NCBI GenBank assembly: GCA_963695195.1
Contig: CAVOGE010000007.1
Span: 62,001 to 126,000 of the forward strand
DNA from: CF-167 sp963695195
GTDB lineage: Bacteria; Chloroflexota; Limnocylindria; QHBO01
Reading direction: 5' to 3'
Length of the DNA stretch: 64,000 nucleotides
The notes under the pieces are model-generated. The model ran no database searches and was not told the origin of the DNA. It worked only from the letters and a program-made list of their open reading frames with translations. The position numbers were made by a program, and so were the translations under genes. Of this stretch, positions 45,327-53,145 are shown piece after piece. Each line of letters starts with the position of its first letter. The stretch's first letter is position 1.

Positions 45327-48182
45327 TCACTCCCCGAACATCGTGAGCTGCTCGCCTCCCCGCTCGACCAGCGGGTCAAGGCCAAGCATCGGTTCGAGCC
45401 AATCGAGGCCGGCACCGTCGCGCTCAATCAGGGTGTCCAGGTGCTGCCATTTCAGGAAGTGCCAGTTCTGTCGCGCAACCTCGGCCCGAAGCCACGGTGA
45501 CCGCTCCAGCTTGAGGCGGACCAGCTCGGTCCGCTCGGCGGGGATCACGCAGAAGCGCGCCTGCTGGTCGCTTGGATCGATCTGCCGACCACGCCCCAGG
45601 ATCGGATCGCCGAGCATGGCTGTCCATTCGACCTCGAACATGAAGGCGAGCTTGCCGCGCAGGTACCAGATGGCGTCGACCGCCGCGAGCGGCTCGCCGG
45701 GAGCCCGGATGATCAGTGGCAGGTACGCGCGTCGCTCGTCGTCACGCAGTCGATCGCCCAGCGTCGCCCCCGCGTAGGGACGTTCCTGCTCCCGCTTGCT
45801 CACCCAGACGCGCAGCCCGAGGCGGTGGCCGTAGTCGACGAGCGCGCCGATGACCCGAGCATGGTCGTCGGCGCGTTGCGCCAGGTCCTCCTCGCTGCGC
45901 AGCTGTCCGCGCTCCCCGACCGACGCGTATGCCGCGAGGCAGGCGCGCACCAACTCCTCGTCGGGGGCCTGCAGTCCCGGGAAGAGGGCATAGATGCGCT
46001 CCAGGAAGGCCGCTTCGTCGAGGCGGCCGGCGGTCGCCAGGATGGACACGGCCGCCCACTCGACGCGATCGGCGAGCGGCGACTCGGCCAGCTCCTCCTG
46101 CCGCAGCCACCAGAGCGGCCGATCGCCGTCCGCGACCCGAAGCAGCGACGGGTGATCGTCACGACGCAGCTCCTCGCGCAGGAGCGTCGGCAGGAGCGCG
46201 GCGCCGGTCTGTCCGAGCGGATCGCTCCGCTGCTCCCCACCGGATTCGGCGGACGGCGGCGCGCCCTCCTCCGTCTCGGCGCGGTCGGCGTGCTGCGGCA
46301 CCCCGCCACGGCTGGCGGCGATTCGGCTCAGCAGCCCCGATCGCTGCAACTCGACAAGCACCGCGGCGGCGATGCGGATCAGTCCGGCGGGCTCACCGCG
46401 TTCCCGGAGGAGCGTCGTCGCGGCGCGGTCGATCGCTTCGGCCAGCTCGGGGTAGGTGAGGTGTCCGTCCTCCGCGCCCAACCGCAGCGCGTCCGGCAGC
46501 ACCGCATCCCGGAGGCGGTCCTCCGCGGACGGCTTGCGGAAGTGAAGCGCCATCGCGTCTCCGGAGCGGATCGACTCACGGTGGATCACGTCCACCAGTT
46601 CGAGCTCCGCGGCGGCTCCCGCGACGGCTGTCGACAGGATCCGGTCGAGGTCGGCGCCTTCGAGCAGGATGCTGCACCAGCCTCCGGGCTTGAGGGCGTC
46701 GGCCGCCGAGGCGAGCGCATGTCGGAGCGCTGTCGGCTCGGCCGATTCGGAGCGCGGGGCGGGGGTGCCGAAGATCGGCTCCAGTCGGAGCGTCTCGGCC
46801 GCCTCGCGACCCAGGAGCCAGGCCGTGGCCAGGTATTCGAAGCTCATCTCGTCGGCGCTGGCCGCCGGCGGCACCGAACCAAGGACGAAGTCGATCCCTG
46901 CCGGGGGAAGGTACTGGCCAACGACCGCCGGCCGGCATCGGATCCAGAGCAGATTCGCCGCGCCGACGCCCCCCAGCTCCTCGAGATCCGCGGCAAAGCG
47001 AGCGCTGCGCCGATCACGCCCGAGCGCGGCGATGGCGGTCCGCACGTCGCCCACGGCAGCCTCGAACAGGCGCCATACGTTGACCTCGCGCTGGTGTCGC
47101 GACGCCGGCTGCCGAACGTGCCCGCCGCTGATGCGCAGCGATGCCACGCGGCCCGGATAGCCATTCAGCCGGCTTCCCGGCAGCAGGCACGCGGCCAACG
47201 CAAGCCGGAAGACGGCAGTCAGCGGCTGATCTCGAAACTCGGTCTCGATCTTGTTGGCGATGGTCTGCAGCGCATAGAGGTTGCGCGGCGTGTACAGGTC
47301 GAGCAGCTCTTCGATGAGCTCCGACTGCCCATCGAGAACCGGGAAGCGATCGCGCAGCTGCTGGTAGTGCAGGCTCTGCCGAACGTCGATGGCGGCCTGT
47401 GGGGCCGGGTCGGGATGCACCGTGGAGGCAAAGCGCGGTCGGGCCGCGCGTGCGGAGCCGGTCGGTGGATCGACCGCGGCCTGCGGAGGCGGCGGCGGGC
47501 CGCCACCTTCGCCGAGCGTGCCCGGCGGCTCCTCGGAGGGGTCCAGCTCGCCGGTGAGACCCACCGGTGCGGGAGGCAGATCATCGTCGAGGTCGGGCGT
47601 GTCGAGGACCGGCAGGGCGGCGGTCTCGTTGGCTGCTGGGCGGTCGATCCCCAGCTTGGCCAGGTCCGCGTCATCGACCGGAGCCACTCGTTCGACGGGA
47701 CCGCCCGAGGTGTCACAGTTGGCGCAGCGGTAGACCTTGCGGCCGGGCGCATCTCCATCCCGGGGCCAGATGAACTGCTCGCCCACCACCGGCCGGCGGC
47801 AGGCGGCGCACCGCGTCGAGTAGAGCTCCTCGATGTGCTGACGCAGCGGCACGTCGACCCGCCGCGATGCGGCGAGCTGGTTGAAGGCAGCGTCCAGGAC
47901 CGCGGGTTCCGGTGCGAGCAGGAATGCCTGGGCGGCAAGCTGCGCGAAGGGGCTGGGATCCGCGGCCACCACCCGCATGCCGCGTGCTACGGCCCGCCGC
48001 GCGGTCCAGCCGGTCCCGGCCCATGGATCGAGGACGGTGTCGCCGGGCTTGGCGAAGGCCGCGAGCTCTGCGTCGAGCTGGTTGTCGGCCGGAGACGGGA
48101 AGTAGCGCTCCAGGAGCGCCAGGACCGGGAGGCGCCGCGGGAGCACGACTGAATCGAGTCGTTTCCGGTCTGCCTCGGTCAT
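45327..48182 (-). CDS. Large DNA-methylase-like protein lacking the DPPY motif
   Basis: 951 residues. Motif I of amino-methyltransferases is seen at 51-60 (LDPWAGTGWT) with a following VVAADPSP loop. A zinc ribbon follows (Cys125, 128, 153, 156), then an acidic Pro-rich linker (165-265) and LYTPRNLYALQTI at 297-309, a block typical of DUF1156-like DNA methylases. Where those enzymes have TDPPY, this protein has GSVPPA (435-440), so methyl transfer to DNA is unlikely as it stands. About 480 C-terminal residues match nothing I recognise and look alpha/beta, with a tryptophan-rich end (RQNWHFLKWQHLD). It follows a TPR/beta-domain gene by 6 bases. It may bind DNA or SAM without catalysis. Confidence 0.6.
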   Translation of the reverse strand: MTEADRKRLDSVVLPRRLPVLALLERYFPSPADNQLDAELAAFAKPGDTVLDPWAGTGWTARRAVARGMRVVAADPSPFAQLAAQAFLLAPEPAVLDAAFNQLAASRRVDVPLRQHIEELYSTRCAACRRPVVGEQFIWPRDGDAPGRKVYRCANCDTSGGPVERVAPVDDADLAKLGIDRPAANETAALPVLDTPDLDDDLPPAPVGLTGELDPSEEPPGTLGEGGGPPPPPQAAVDPPTGSARAARPRFASTVHPDPAPQAAIDVRQSLHYQQLRDRFPVLDGQSELIEELLDLYTPRNLYALQTIANKIETEFRDQPLTAVFRLALAACLLPGSRLNGYPGRVASLRISGGHVRQPASRHQREVNVWRLFEAAVGDVRTAIAALGRDRRSARFAADLEELGGVGAANLLWIRCRPAVVGQYLPPAGIDFVLGSVPPAASADEMSFEYLATAWLLGREAAETLRLEPIFGTPAPRSESAEPTALRHALASAADALKPGGWCSILLEGADLDRILSTAVAGAAAELELVDVIHRESIRSGDAMALHFRKPSAEDRLRDAVLPDALRLGAEDGHLTYPELAEAIDRAATTLLRERGEPAGLIRIAAAVLVELQRSGLLSRIAASRGGVPQHADRAETEEGAPPSAESGGEQRSDPLGQTGAALLPTLLREELRRDDHPSLLRVADGDRPLWWLRQEELAESPLADRVEWAAVSILATAGRLDEAAFLERIYALFPGLQAPDEELVRACLAAYASVGERGQLRSEEDLAQRADDHARVIGALVDYGHRLGLRVWVSKREQERPYAGATLGDRLRDDERRAYLPLIIRAPGEPLAAVDAIWYLRGKLAFMFEVEWTAMLGDPILGRGRQIDPSDQQARFCVIPAERTELVRLKLERSPWLRAEVARQNWHFLKWQHLDTLIERDGAGLDWLEPMLGLDPLVERGGEQLTMFGE

Positions 48183-48188
48183 CGGCTC

Positions 48189-49016
48189 CTACGGTTCTTC
48201 GAGCAGGTCTTCCTCGAGATCGGGCTCCGCGGTGAACTCCGGAAGGCTGGTGTCGAGCTCCTCAACCTCCTCGGACTCCTCCTCGTTCTCCTCGGTCTCC
48301 TCCTCGTCACCATCGTAGCGGAGCGCGGTGCCCTTCATGTAGGGTCGGACGTCGCCCACCCTGGCGGTCGCGCTTGCCGGGAACGAGACCTTTCCGTAGT
48401 TCGACGGATGGGCAAACGCTTCGTGGATGAAGACCCGCACCTCGGTGCGGTCGACGGTGGTGATGGCCGCTTCATACCGGTTTCCGCTCTTCATCAACTT
48501 GGCGAGCCGGGCGCCCACGCGGGGCTCGACATGCCCGATTTCGACGCCGCCAACCCGCGCAAGGAGGTGGGATCCGTCGAGCGTGAGCTCCACGCTGTCG
48601 CCTGGCGAGAGCGAGGCCAGCTGCTTGGCCGGCGGCAGGTTGATGAGTCTGGCGTGGCCGGTCTTGCCCATCTCCTCGATGAAATGCGCGGCGGGCGCCT
48701 GGCCCCCTTTGCCATCGGTGACGCTTACCTCGCCGGACGCGATCACCCGGAGTCGCTCGACGTTGCGCCGCGCGATCTGGTTGGTGGCGTCACGGGCCAG
48801 CGCACCCTCGTAGGCATCGAGGGCCTCCGCGTGCCGGCCAAGCTCGGCCAGCGCCTTGCCAAGACGGTTGTAGCCGTCGGTGTCGCCGCCGAGCTCAAGG
48901 AGCTCGCGGTTGCTCCGGACGGCCGCCTCCCACTCACGTCGCGTCGCCTGCTGGATGGCGAGCTCGGTCAGGTGTCGTCGCTGCCGGTTGGTGGTCTCCG
49001 TCTCCCCGAGCGTCAT
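48189..49016 (-). CDS. TPR plus beta-domain protein with acidic tail
   Basis: 275 residues. Residues about 10-95 form TPR-like helices (NRLGKALAELGRHAEALDAYE). Residues about 120-225 are a beta-rich domain (LSPGDSVELTLDGSHLLARV, EPRVGARLAKLMKSGNRYEA, then a VFIHEAF segment), loosely like nucleic-acid-binding barrels. The end is very acidic (repeats of Glu). Its closeness to the methylase-like gene downstream (6 bases) suggests the two work together, with the TPR domain for protein contact. Start ATG 49016 is chosen because the compositional coding pattern fails upstream. No family name can be given. Confidence 0.6.
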   Translation of the reverse strand: MTLGETETTNRQRRHLTELAIQQATRREWEAAVRSNRELLELGGDTDGYNRLGKALAELGRHAEALDAYEGALARDATNQIARRNVERLRVIASGEVSVTDGKGGQAPAAHFIEEMGKTGHARLINLPPAKQLASLSPGDSVELTLDGSHLLARVGGVEIGHVEPRVGARLAKLMKSGNRYEAAITTVDRTEVRVFIHEAFAHPSNYGKVSFPASATARVGDVRPYMKGTALRYDGDEEETEENEEESEEVEELDTSLPEFTAEPDLEEDLLEEP

Positions 49017-49155
49017 CGTCTCCCAACGTCTCCGAAGGCGGTAACAGCGCGATCGATCCCCCTGTTGCGGACTCACCGGGTCGAAAGGCGCCTTGTTGTA
49101 GCAGAGCCCGTCGGGGGTGTCAACGCGAGCCTCCACCGGGAGTGACGGGAGCGGA

Positions 49156-49932
49156 TCAGCCGGTATGCAACAGGAGCGCGACGGCCAGTCCAAGGACCGC
49201 GAGCGTCCCAAACTCGACGAGGACCGCCCGCCCCGAGGCTCCCGTGTCGAGGGCTTCGGCGGCGCCGGCCCAGGCATGGAAGCCGAGCGCCAGGATCGCA
49301 GCGCCCACAACACCGGGGAGATGCAGAACGGCGAGGGCAACCCACAGTTGCGCGACAGCCAGGAGGTGCAGCACGGCCTGTCCCACGGCATGGATGCCGT
49401 ACCGACCTCGCAACTCCGACGACCGGAGTGCTGGCACGGCCAGCGCGACCACGAGCAGGATGACGGTCGGTGGCCATGCGTTCCGCGCGAAGATGCCGCC
49501 GATACCTGCGGCCATGGCGAAGCAGATCCCGACCGAGGTGAGCTCGACCATCAGGCGGGGCGCACGCCCATCCGGCAGCCTCAGTTCGGACCAGGTGACC
49601 GCCAGCAGCCCGATGGCGGCGATCGGCGCGGCGAGAAATAGCGTGCTGCCGTCGATCAGGCGCCCCAGGAGGGTGACCGCGACGGCGGCCACGGCTGGGG
49701 TGGCGTAGCGAGCGAAGCCGAACACGGGGCGGACCGGCCCAAGGATCACCACGGTCCCGATCCCGCCGACGACCAGCTGGAGCGCGATCACCGCGGCCAG
49801 CCAGAACGGAGACGCGATCCAGCCCCAGGTGGCCAGACCGGCGAGCACCAGCGAGAGCGCAACTGCGTCAGGGCGTTCGACGCGGCGCATGGCCGCCTGC
49901 CAGCGTGCCTGCCCGATCCGGCCAGTGGTCAT
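49156..49932 (-). CDS. Hypothetical integral membrane protein
   Basis: 258 residues with about eight hydrophobic segments after a basic N-terminus, no cysteines in motifs and no charged catalytic pattern that I recognise. ATG 49932 overlaps the polX stop codon (ATGA), so it is translated with the DNA polymerase X gene. The family is unknown. The 139 bases upstream of its end to the TPR gene start contain no feature. Confidence 0.6.
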   Translation of the reverse strand: MTTGRIGQARWQAAMRRVERPDAVALSLVLAGLATWGWIASPFWLAAVIALQLVVGGIGTVVILGPVRPVFGFARYATPAVAAVAVTLLGRLIDGSTLFLAAPIAAIGLLAVTWSELRLPDGRAPRLMVELTSVGICFAMAAGIGGIFARNAWPPTVILLVVALAVPALRSSELRGRYGIHAVGQAVLHLLAVAQLWVALAVLHLPGVVGAAILALGFHAWAGAAEALDTGASGRAVLVEFGTLAVLGLAVALLLHTG

Positions 49933-51680
49933 CGCACCATCTCGAGGAGCGCAGCCGCGCCGCGCGTGCCCAGCACCTGGGAGGCGGTCGCCCAGGCGCG
50001 GCGAGCGGTCGCAACGGCGTACGAGAGCTGGTCGAGCTCCTCGGTGCGATGGGCGTCGCTCGCCAGCGTCAGCCGCGCCCCGGCAGCTCCGGCGGCGCGC
50101 GCCAGCGAATCGTCAAGATCCAGGCGAGGGCTGCCATTGACTTCAAGCGCCGTTCCGGTCCGCGCGGCCGCGGCAAAGACGCGCGGCCACTCGAGGTCGA
50201 CCGCATCCCTGCGATTGACGATCCGCCCGGTCGGATGCGCGATCACGTCCACGTGCTCATTCTCGATGGCGGCCAGCGTCCGGCGGGTCAGCTGTTCGGT
50301 GGATTGGCCGCGCGCAGTGTGCACGCTGGCGACAACGAGGTCGAATCGAGCCAATACCTCATCGGGATAGTCGAGGCTGCCGTCGGCTCGGATCTCCATC
50401 TCCGTCCCATGCAGGATCCGAAACGGAGCGAGCTGCACATTCAGCCTTGCCAGCTCAACGCCCTGCTCCGCCACGCGGTCCAGGGTCAGGCCGCGGGTAA
50501 TGCCGAGGGACGGTGAGTGATCGGTGAGCAGCATCCACTCGTGACCCCTGGCCCGGGCCGCCTGCGCCATCGCCTCGATCGAGTCGACACCATCGGTCCA
50601 GTTCGAGTGCACGTGGGTGTCGCCGCGCAGGTCGTCGAGGGTGACCAGCTGGGGAAGCGTACCCGCCAGTCCCGCGGCGATCTCGCCGGCATCCTCGCGC
50701 AGCTCAGGGGCGATCCAGGGGAGCCCGAGGCGCTCGTAGACGTCGACCTCGGATGCGGCGAGCACGAGCGCACCGTCTTCGAGCGCGGTAAGGCCCTTCT
50801 CCGACAGTGACAGCCCCCGCTCAAGCGCCATCCCGCGGAGGGCGACGTTGTGCGCACGGCTGCCCGTGAAATGCACGAGGTGGCTCCCCCACGCAGCTGG
50901 CGTACAGACCATCAGGTCGACCTGCGTCCCGGACCTCAGCACGACGCTCGACTTGTCCGTCCCGGCGCTCAGCACGCGATCCACCTCTGGCAGCGTTCCG
51001 AACGCTGCGATCAGCCCGCGCGGCTCGTCAGTGGCAGCCAGGAGATCAAGGTCGCCGATGGTCGCCGCGCGACGTCGGAGCGAACCCCCTGCCTCGATCT
51101 TCCGCACGCCGACCACCGCCCGGAGTTGCTCGACCAGTGAGGCCGCCAGGCGGTCGGCATCGTGGAGCAGGAGTCGGCGCTCACGGTCGGCCAGCCGAGC
51201 CATGCCCGCGAGGATGTTCTCCTCGGTGCGCGCAGAAAGGCCCTTGAGTCCACGCAGCACGCCCTCCTCCGCGGCGACCCGCAGCGCGTCAAGCGAGTCG
51301 ATGCCAAGTTCGGTGTGCAGCAGTCGAGCCGTGCGCGGACCGATGCCCGGTACGCGCAGCACGTCGAGCAGGCCGGCCGGAACCTGGGCCCGCAGGCGAT
51401 CGTGATACGCGAGCCGGCCCGTCTCGGACAGCTCCGCGAGCTTTGCGCTGAGGGCGGGGCCGGCCCCGGGCACCTTCGGCGGTGTCCCGCTGCGAAAGAG
51501 GGCGGCGACGTCATCGGGCCAGCGCTCGACGGCGTCGGCAACGCGCCGATAGGCGACCGACTTGTAGACCAGCTCACCGGAGATCTCCAGCATGTCCGCG
51601 ATCTCGCCGAAGATGCGGGCCAGTTCCGCGTTGGTAACGACCGGTTCGGGAGAGCGCGATACGGCCCTGGGTCGCGGCAT
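49929..51680 (-). CDS. polX: Family X DNA polymerase with C-terminal PHP domain
   Basis: 583 residues. The N-terminal helix-hairpin-helix regions (VPGAGPALSAKL, VPGIGPRTARLL) and palm with the catalytic aspartates in IGDLDLLAA and QVDLMV indicate an active nucleotidyltransferase. The PHP domain has THVHSNWTDG, LLTDHSP, HGTEMEI, SVHTARGQ, IAHPTGR and SDAHR, so its metal site and 3'-5' exonuclease/phosphatase activity look intact. It fills short gaps in base-excision and related repair. Start ATG 51680 is supported by TAGAAT (51688-51693) 7 bases upstream; two earlier in-frame ATGs are rejected for that reason. Confidence 0.92.
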   Translation of the reverse strand: MPRPRAVSRSPEPVVTNAELARIFGEIADMLEISGELVYKSVAYRRVADAVERWPDDVAALFRSGTPPKVPGAGPALSAKLAELSETGRLAYHDRLRAQVPAGLLDVLRVPGIGPRTARLLHTELGIDSLDALRVAAEEGVLRGLKGLSARTEENILAGMARLADRERRLLLHDADRLAASLVEQLRAVVGVRKIEAGGSLRRRAATIGDLDLLAATDEPRGLIAAFGTLPEVDRVLSAGTDKSSVVLRSGTQVDLMVCTPAAWGSHLVHFTGSRAHNVALRGMALERGLSLSEKGLTALEDGALVLAASEVDVYERLGLPWIAPELREDAGEIAAGLAGTLPQLVTLDDLRGDTHVHSNWTDGVDSIEAMAQAARARGHEWMLLTDHSPSLGITRGLTLDRVAEQGVELARLNVQLAPFRILHGTEMEIRADGSLDYPDEVLARFDLVVASVHTARGQSTEQLTRRTLAAIENEHVDVIAHPTGRIVNRRDAVDLEWPRVFAAAARTGTALEVNGSPRLDLDDSLARAAGAAGARLTLASDAHRTEELDQLSYAVATARRAWATASQVLGTRGAAALLEMVR

Positions 51681-51687
51681 GCCGGTC

Positions 51688-51693
51688 ATTCTA
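51688..51693 (-). promoter_or_regulatory. -10 box TAGAAT of a probable leaderless promoter
   Basis: TAGAAT on the minus strand lies 7 bases before ATG 51680 of polX, directly downstream of a terminator hairpin of the preceding small genes. Confidence 0.5.
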
Positions 51694-51703
51694 CGGGCAT
51701 GCA

Positions 51704-51736
51704 AGAGGCCCGACCCCTCGCCGGGATCGGGCCTCT
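51704..51736 (-). terminator. Hairpin terminator after the two small genes
   Basis: AGAGGCCCGA (51704-51713) pairs perfectly with TCGGGCCTCT (51727-51736) around a 13-base loop, 20 bases after the stop of the 54-residue gene. It separates that transcript from the polX promoter. Confidence 0.6.
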
Positions 51737-51755
51737 GGTGCGTGGTTGGCGGGGA

Positions 51756-51920
51756 CTAGGGCCGGCGAGCGCGGAGCGCGCGGAGCAGGCTGGCTCCCAG
51801 TGAGCGCCGGTCGCGGCGCTCGATGACCGTGATTGCCCGCTCATGGCTGCGTGCCTCACGAAGGATCTCTTCCTGCTTCAGCGCGGCGAGCAGGCCGAGG
51901 TAACTGGCTCCTCGGCTCAT
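51756..51920 (-). CDS. Small basic protein of 54 residues
   Basis: Reads MSRGASYLGLLAALKQEEIL and continues to an Arg-rich end (RRSLGASLLRALRARRP). It has a strong ribosome-binding site GGAGGT ending 7 bases before ATG 51920, is preceded by another tiny gene and followed by a hairpin. Predicted to be one amphipathic helix with a basic tail. No homology recognised. The translation signals are the main evidence that it is real. Confidence 0.6.
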   Translation of the reverse strand: MSRGASYLGLLAALKQEEILREARSHERAITVIERRDRRSLGASLLRALRARRP

Positions 51921-51991
51921 GGTGGTGACCTCCAGGTTCGATGCAAGCCCCGCAGCGGGCTCGTTGATTGTCGATGTAGAACGGAGACCGA

Positions 51992-52099
51992 TCAGTTGGT
52001 TCGGCCCGACCCGTTGTGTGAAGAGCTGTCGACTCCCCAACGCAGTGCGGCGAGGTCGAACGCGACGATGATCGCGATGATGAATGCGAGTTCCAACAT
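51992..52099 (-). CDS. Small membrane protein of 35 residues
   Basis: Starts MLELAFIIAIIVAFDLAALR, a single hydrophobic segment, and ends with a polar SSSHNGSGRTN. GGGAG lies 8 bases before ATG 52099. It is the first gene after a textbook promoter on the minus strand (TTGACA-17-TACCAT) and precedes the 54-residue gene. Tiny membrane proteins in such positions often modulate a larger membrane partner. Function unknown. Confidence 0.55.
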   Translation of the reverse strand: MLELAFIIAIIVAFDLAALRWGVDSSSHNGSGRTN

Positions 52100-52157
52100 T
52101 TCTCCTGCTCCCATGCGGCCTGTAACTGCCGCATGCCAGACCACTGGTTACAAGGCG

Positions 52158-52186
52158 ATGGTAGGCGCTTGTCGGTAACTTGTCAA
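52158..52186 (-). promoter_or_regulatory. Promoter TTGACA-17-TACCAT for the two small genes
   Basis: On the minus strand TTGACA (52181-52186, perfect consensus) and TACCAT (52158-52163) are 17 bases apart. Transcription would start near 52151 with a leader of about 50 bases. It overlaps the plus-strand promoter of the CGNR gene. Confidence 0.65.
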
Positions 52187-52198
52187 GTCCATTACAAT
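52169..52198 (+). promoter_or_regulatory. Promoter TTGTCG-18-TACAAT for the CGNR regulator gene
   Basis: TTGTCG (52169-52174) and TACAAT (52193-52198) with an 18-base spacer place the transcription start at or next to ATG 52207, so the mRNA is predicted to be leaderless. It overlaps the divergent minus-strand promoter base for base. Confidence 0.55.
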
Positions 52199-52206
52199 GG
52201 TTACAG

Positions 52207-52881
52207 ATGGTCGAACGAGCCCCCGACGTCGCCGGTCCCCACGAGCCCGCCCAGGAGGGTGAACTGTTCGTCGCGTTCGCCAATACGCTGGCCTACACCC
52301 GCGGGATCGTGGAGGACCAGGTCCCCGACACCGACACCCTGCTCGCCTGGCTGCGTGCACAGCGTCTGATCAGCGACCGTGCGCAGTCGGCTGAGGCATT
52401 CACGCTCCGCCGGAATACGGCCGAGGCGGCTCGACGGCTCCAGCGGTTCCGCCACCTCAGGGACGTGCTGCGCGCCATCTCGACCGAGGTGGCGGCGCGC
52501 GGACGTCCGACGAGGATCCAGCTGCGCCGACTGAATCACATCCTGCGACATGGCCTGCATTACCACCAGCTTGAGACCGATCCGGACGGCACGCGGTATG
52601 CGTTCGCGCAGGTTGGCGACCGCCTGGACCAGGCACGCGCCACGATCGCCAGTTCGCTGGCGCAGTTCCTTGCCGACGACGCACCGGATCGGCTCCGCAT
52701 CTGCGACAACGACGCGTGCCGCCTCGTGTTTGTCGATCGCTCGCCGACCGGGCGACGACGCTGGTGCGACATGCGCACCTGCGGCAACCAGGCCAAGGTC
52801 GCGCGCCATCGCGCCCGGGTTCGCGCGGCGCAGGCGGACGGTCCGGCGTGGGTCGCACGCCCCGCTTCGGACCACCACTGA
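52207..52881 (+). CDS. CGNR zinc-finger transcriptional regulator (ABATE domain)
   Basis: 224 residues. The N-terminal ABATE-like helical domain (ELFVAFANTLAYTRG, DTDTLLAWLRAQRLI) is followed by a C-terminal CGNR zinc finger: CDNDACRLVFVDRSPTGRRRWC, broken here as CDNDAC and RRWC, then MRTCGNQAKVARHRAR. The CGNR block includes two of the zinc cysteines and gives the family its name. These are thought to be stress- or ligand-responsive DNA-binding proteins. It lies divergent from two small genes and its promoter contains repeated operator-like sites, suggesting autoregulation. Confidence 0.88.
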   Translation: MVERAPDVAGPHEPAQEGELFVAFANTLAYTRGIVEDQVPDTDTLLAWLRAQRLISDRAQSAEAFTLRRNTAEAARRLQRFRHLRDVLRAISTEVAARGRPTRIQLRRLNHILRHGLHYHQLETDPDGTRYAFAQVGDRLDQARATIASSLAQFLADDAPDRLRICDNDACRLVFVDRSPTGRRRWCDMRTCGNQAKVARHRARVRAAQADGPAWVARPASDHH

Positions 52882-53145
52882 CGGGGTACCGGCGAGCCTC
52901 GTATCGGTCTAGAATCAGCCCGGCTCGCTCGCCCCGCGGCGTGCGCGCTCGCCAAGCCAGCACCGAGGCGCATCCGATCCACGGTGGACGACATTTCAGG
53001 TAGTCACGTCTGCGCGCGCCCCCGGCCGATGACGGGTGCGAGGGTCACCGCCTAGCGTCGGGCCCCCGCTTCAGAACCCGCCACATTTCCCCGACCACCT
53101 GCGCGCGACGTCAGTGAGCCGACGCGAGAAGCGAGGTGGTTGTTC
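52882..53145 (+). promoter_or_regulatory. 264-base leader/intergenic region before the MgtE-sensor gene
   Basis: The region holds a possible -10 box TAGAAT (52910-52915) without a good -35, and C/G-rich stretches able to form hairpins. GAGGTGG, 6 bases before ATG 53146, is a good ribosome-binding site. The length is unusual for this window and the downstream genes are metal-related, so a structured leader is possible. I could not match it to the M-box or yybP-ykoY riboswitch patterns. Confidence 0.35.

Larger units (their letters stand above)
52121..52205. promoter_or_regulatory. Two spaced GTTACA inverted pairs, probable regulator-binding sites
   Basis: TGTAAC (52121-52126)-N20-GTTACA (52147-52152) and GGTAAC (52174-52179)-N20-GTTACA (52200-52205) have identical 26-base spacing between half-sites, and the second pair is exactly 53 bases from the first, about five helical turns. 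An extra ATTACA is at 52191-52196. The pairs cover both divergent promoters. The CGNR regulator encoded alongside is the natural candidate to bind. Confidence 0.6.

Noticed and set aside
45825..48152. 775-codon open frame on the plus strand opposite the methylase-like gene
   Set aside because: No recognisable motif. The minus-strand frame has the zinc ribbon and methylase blocks and fits the neighbours.
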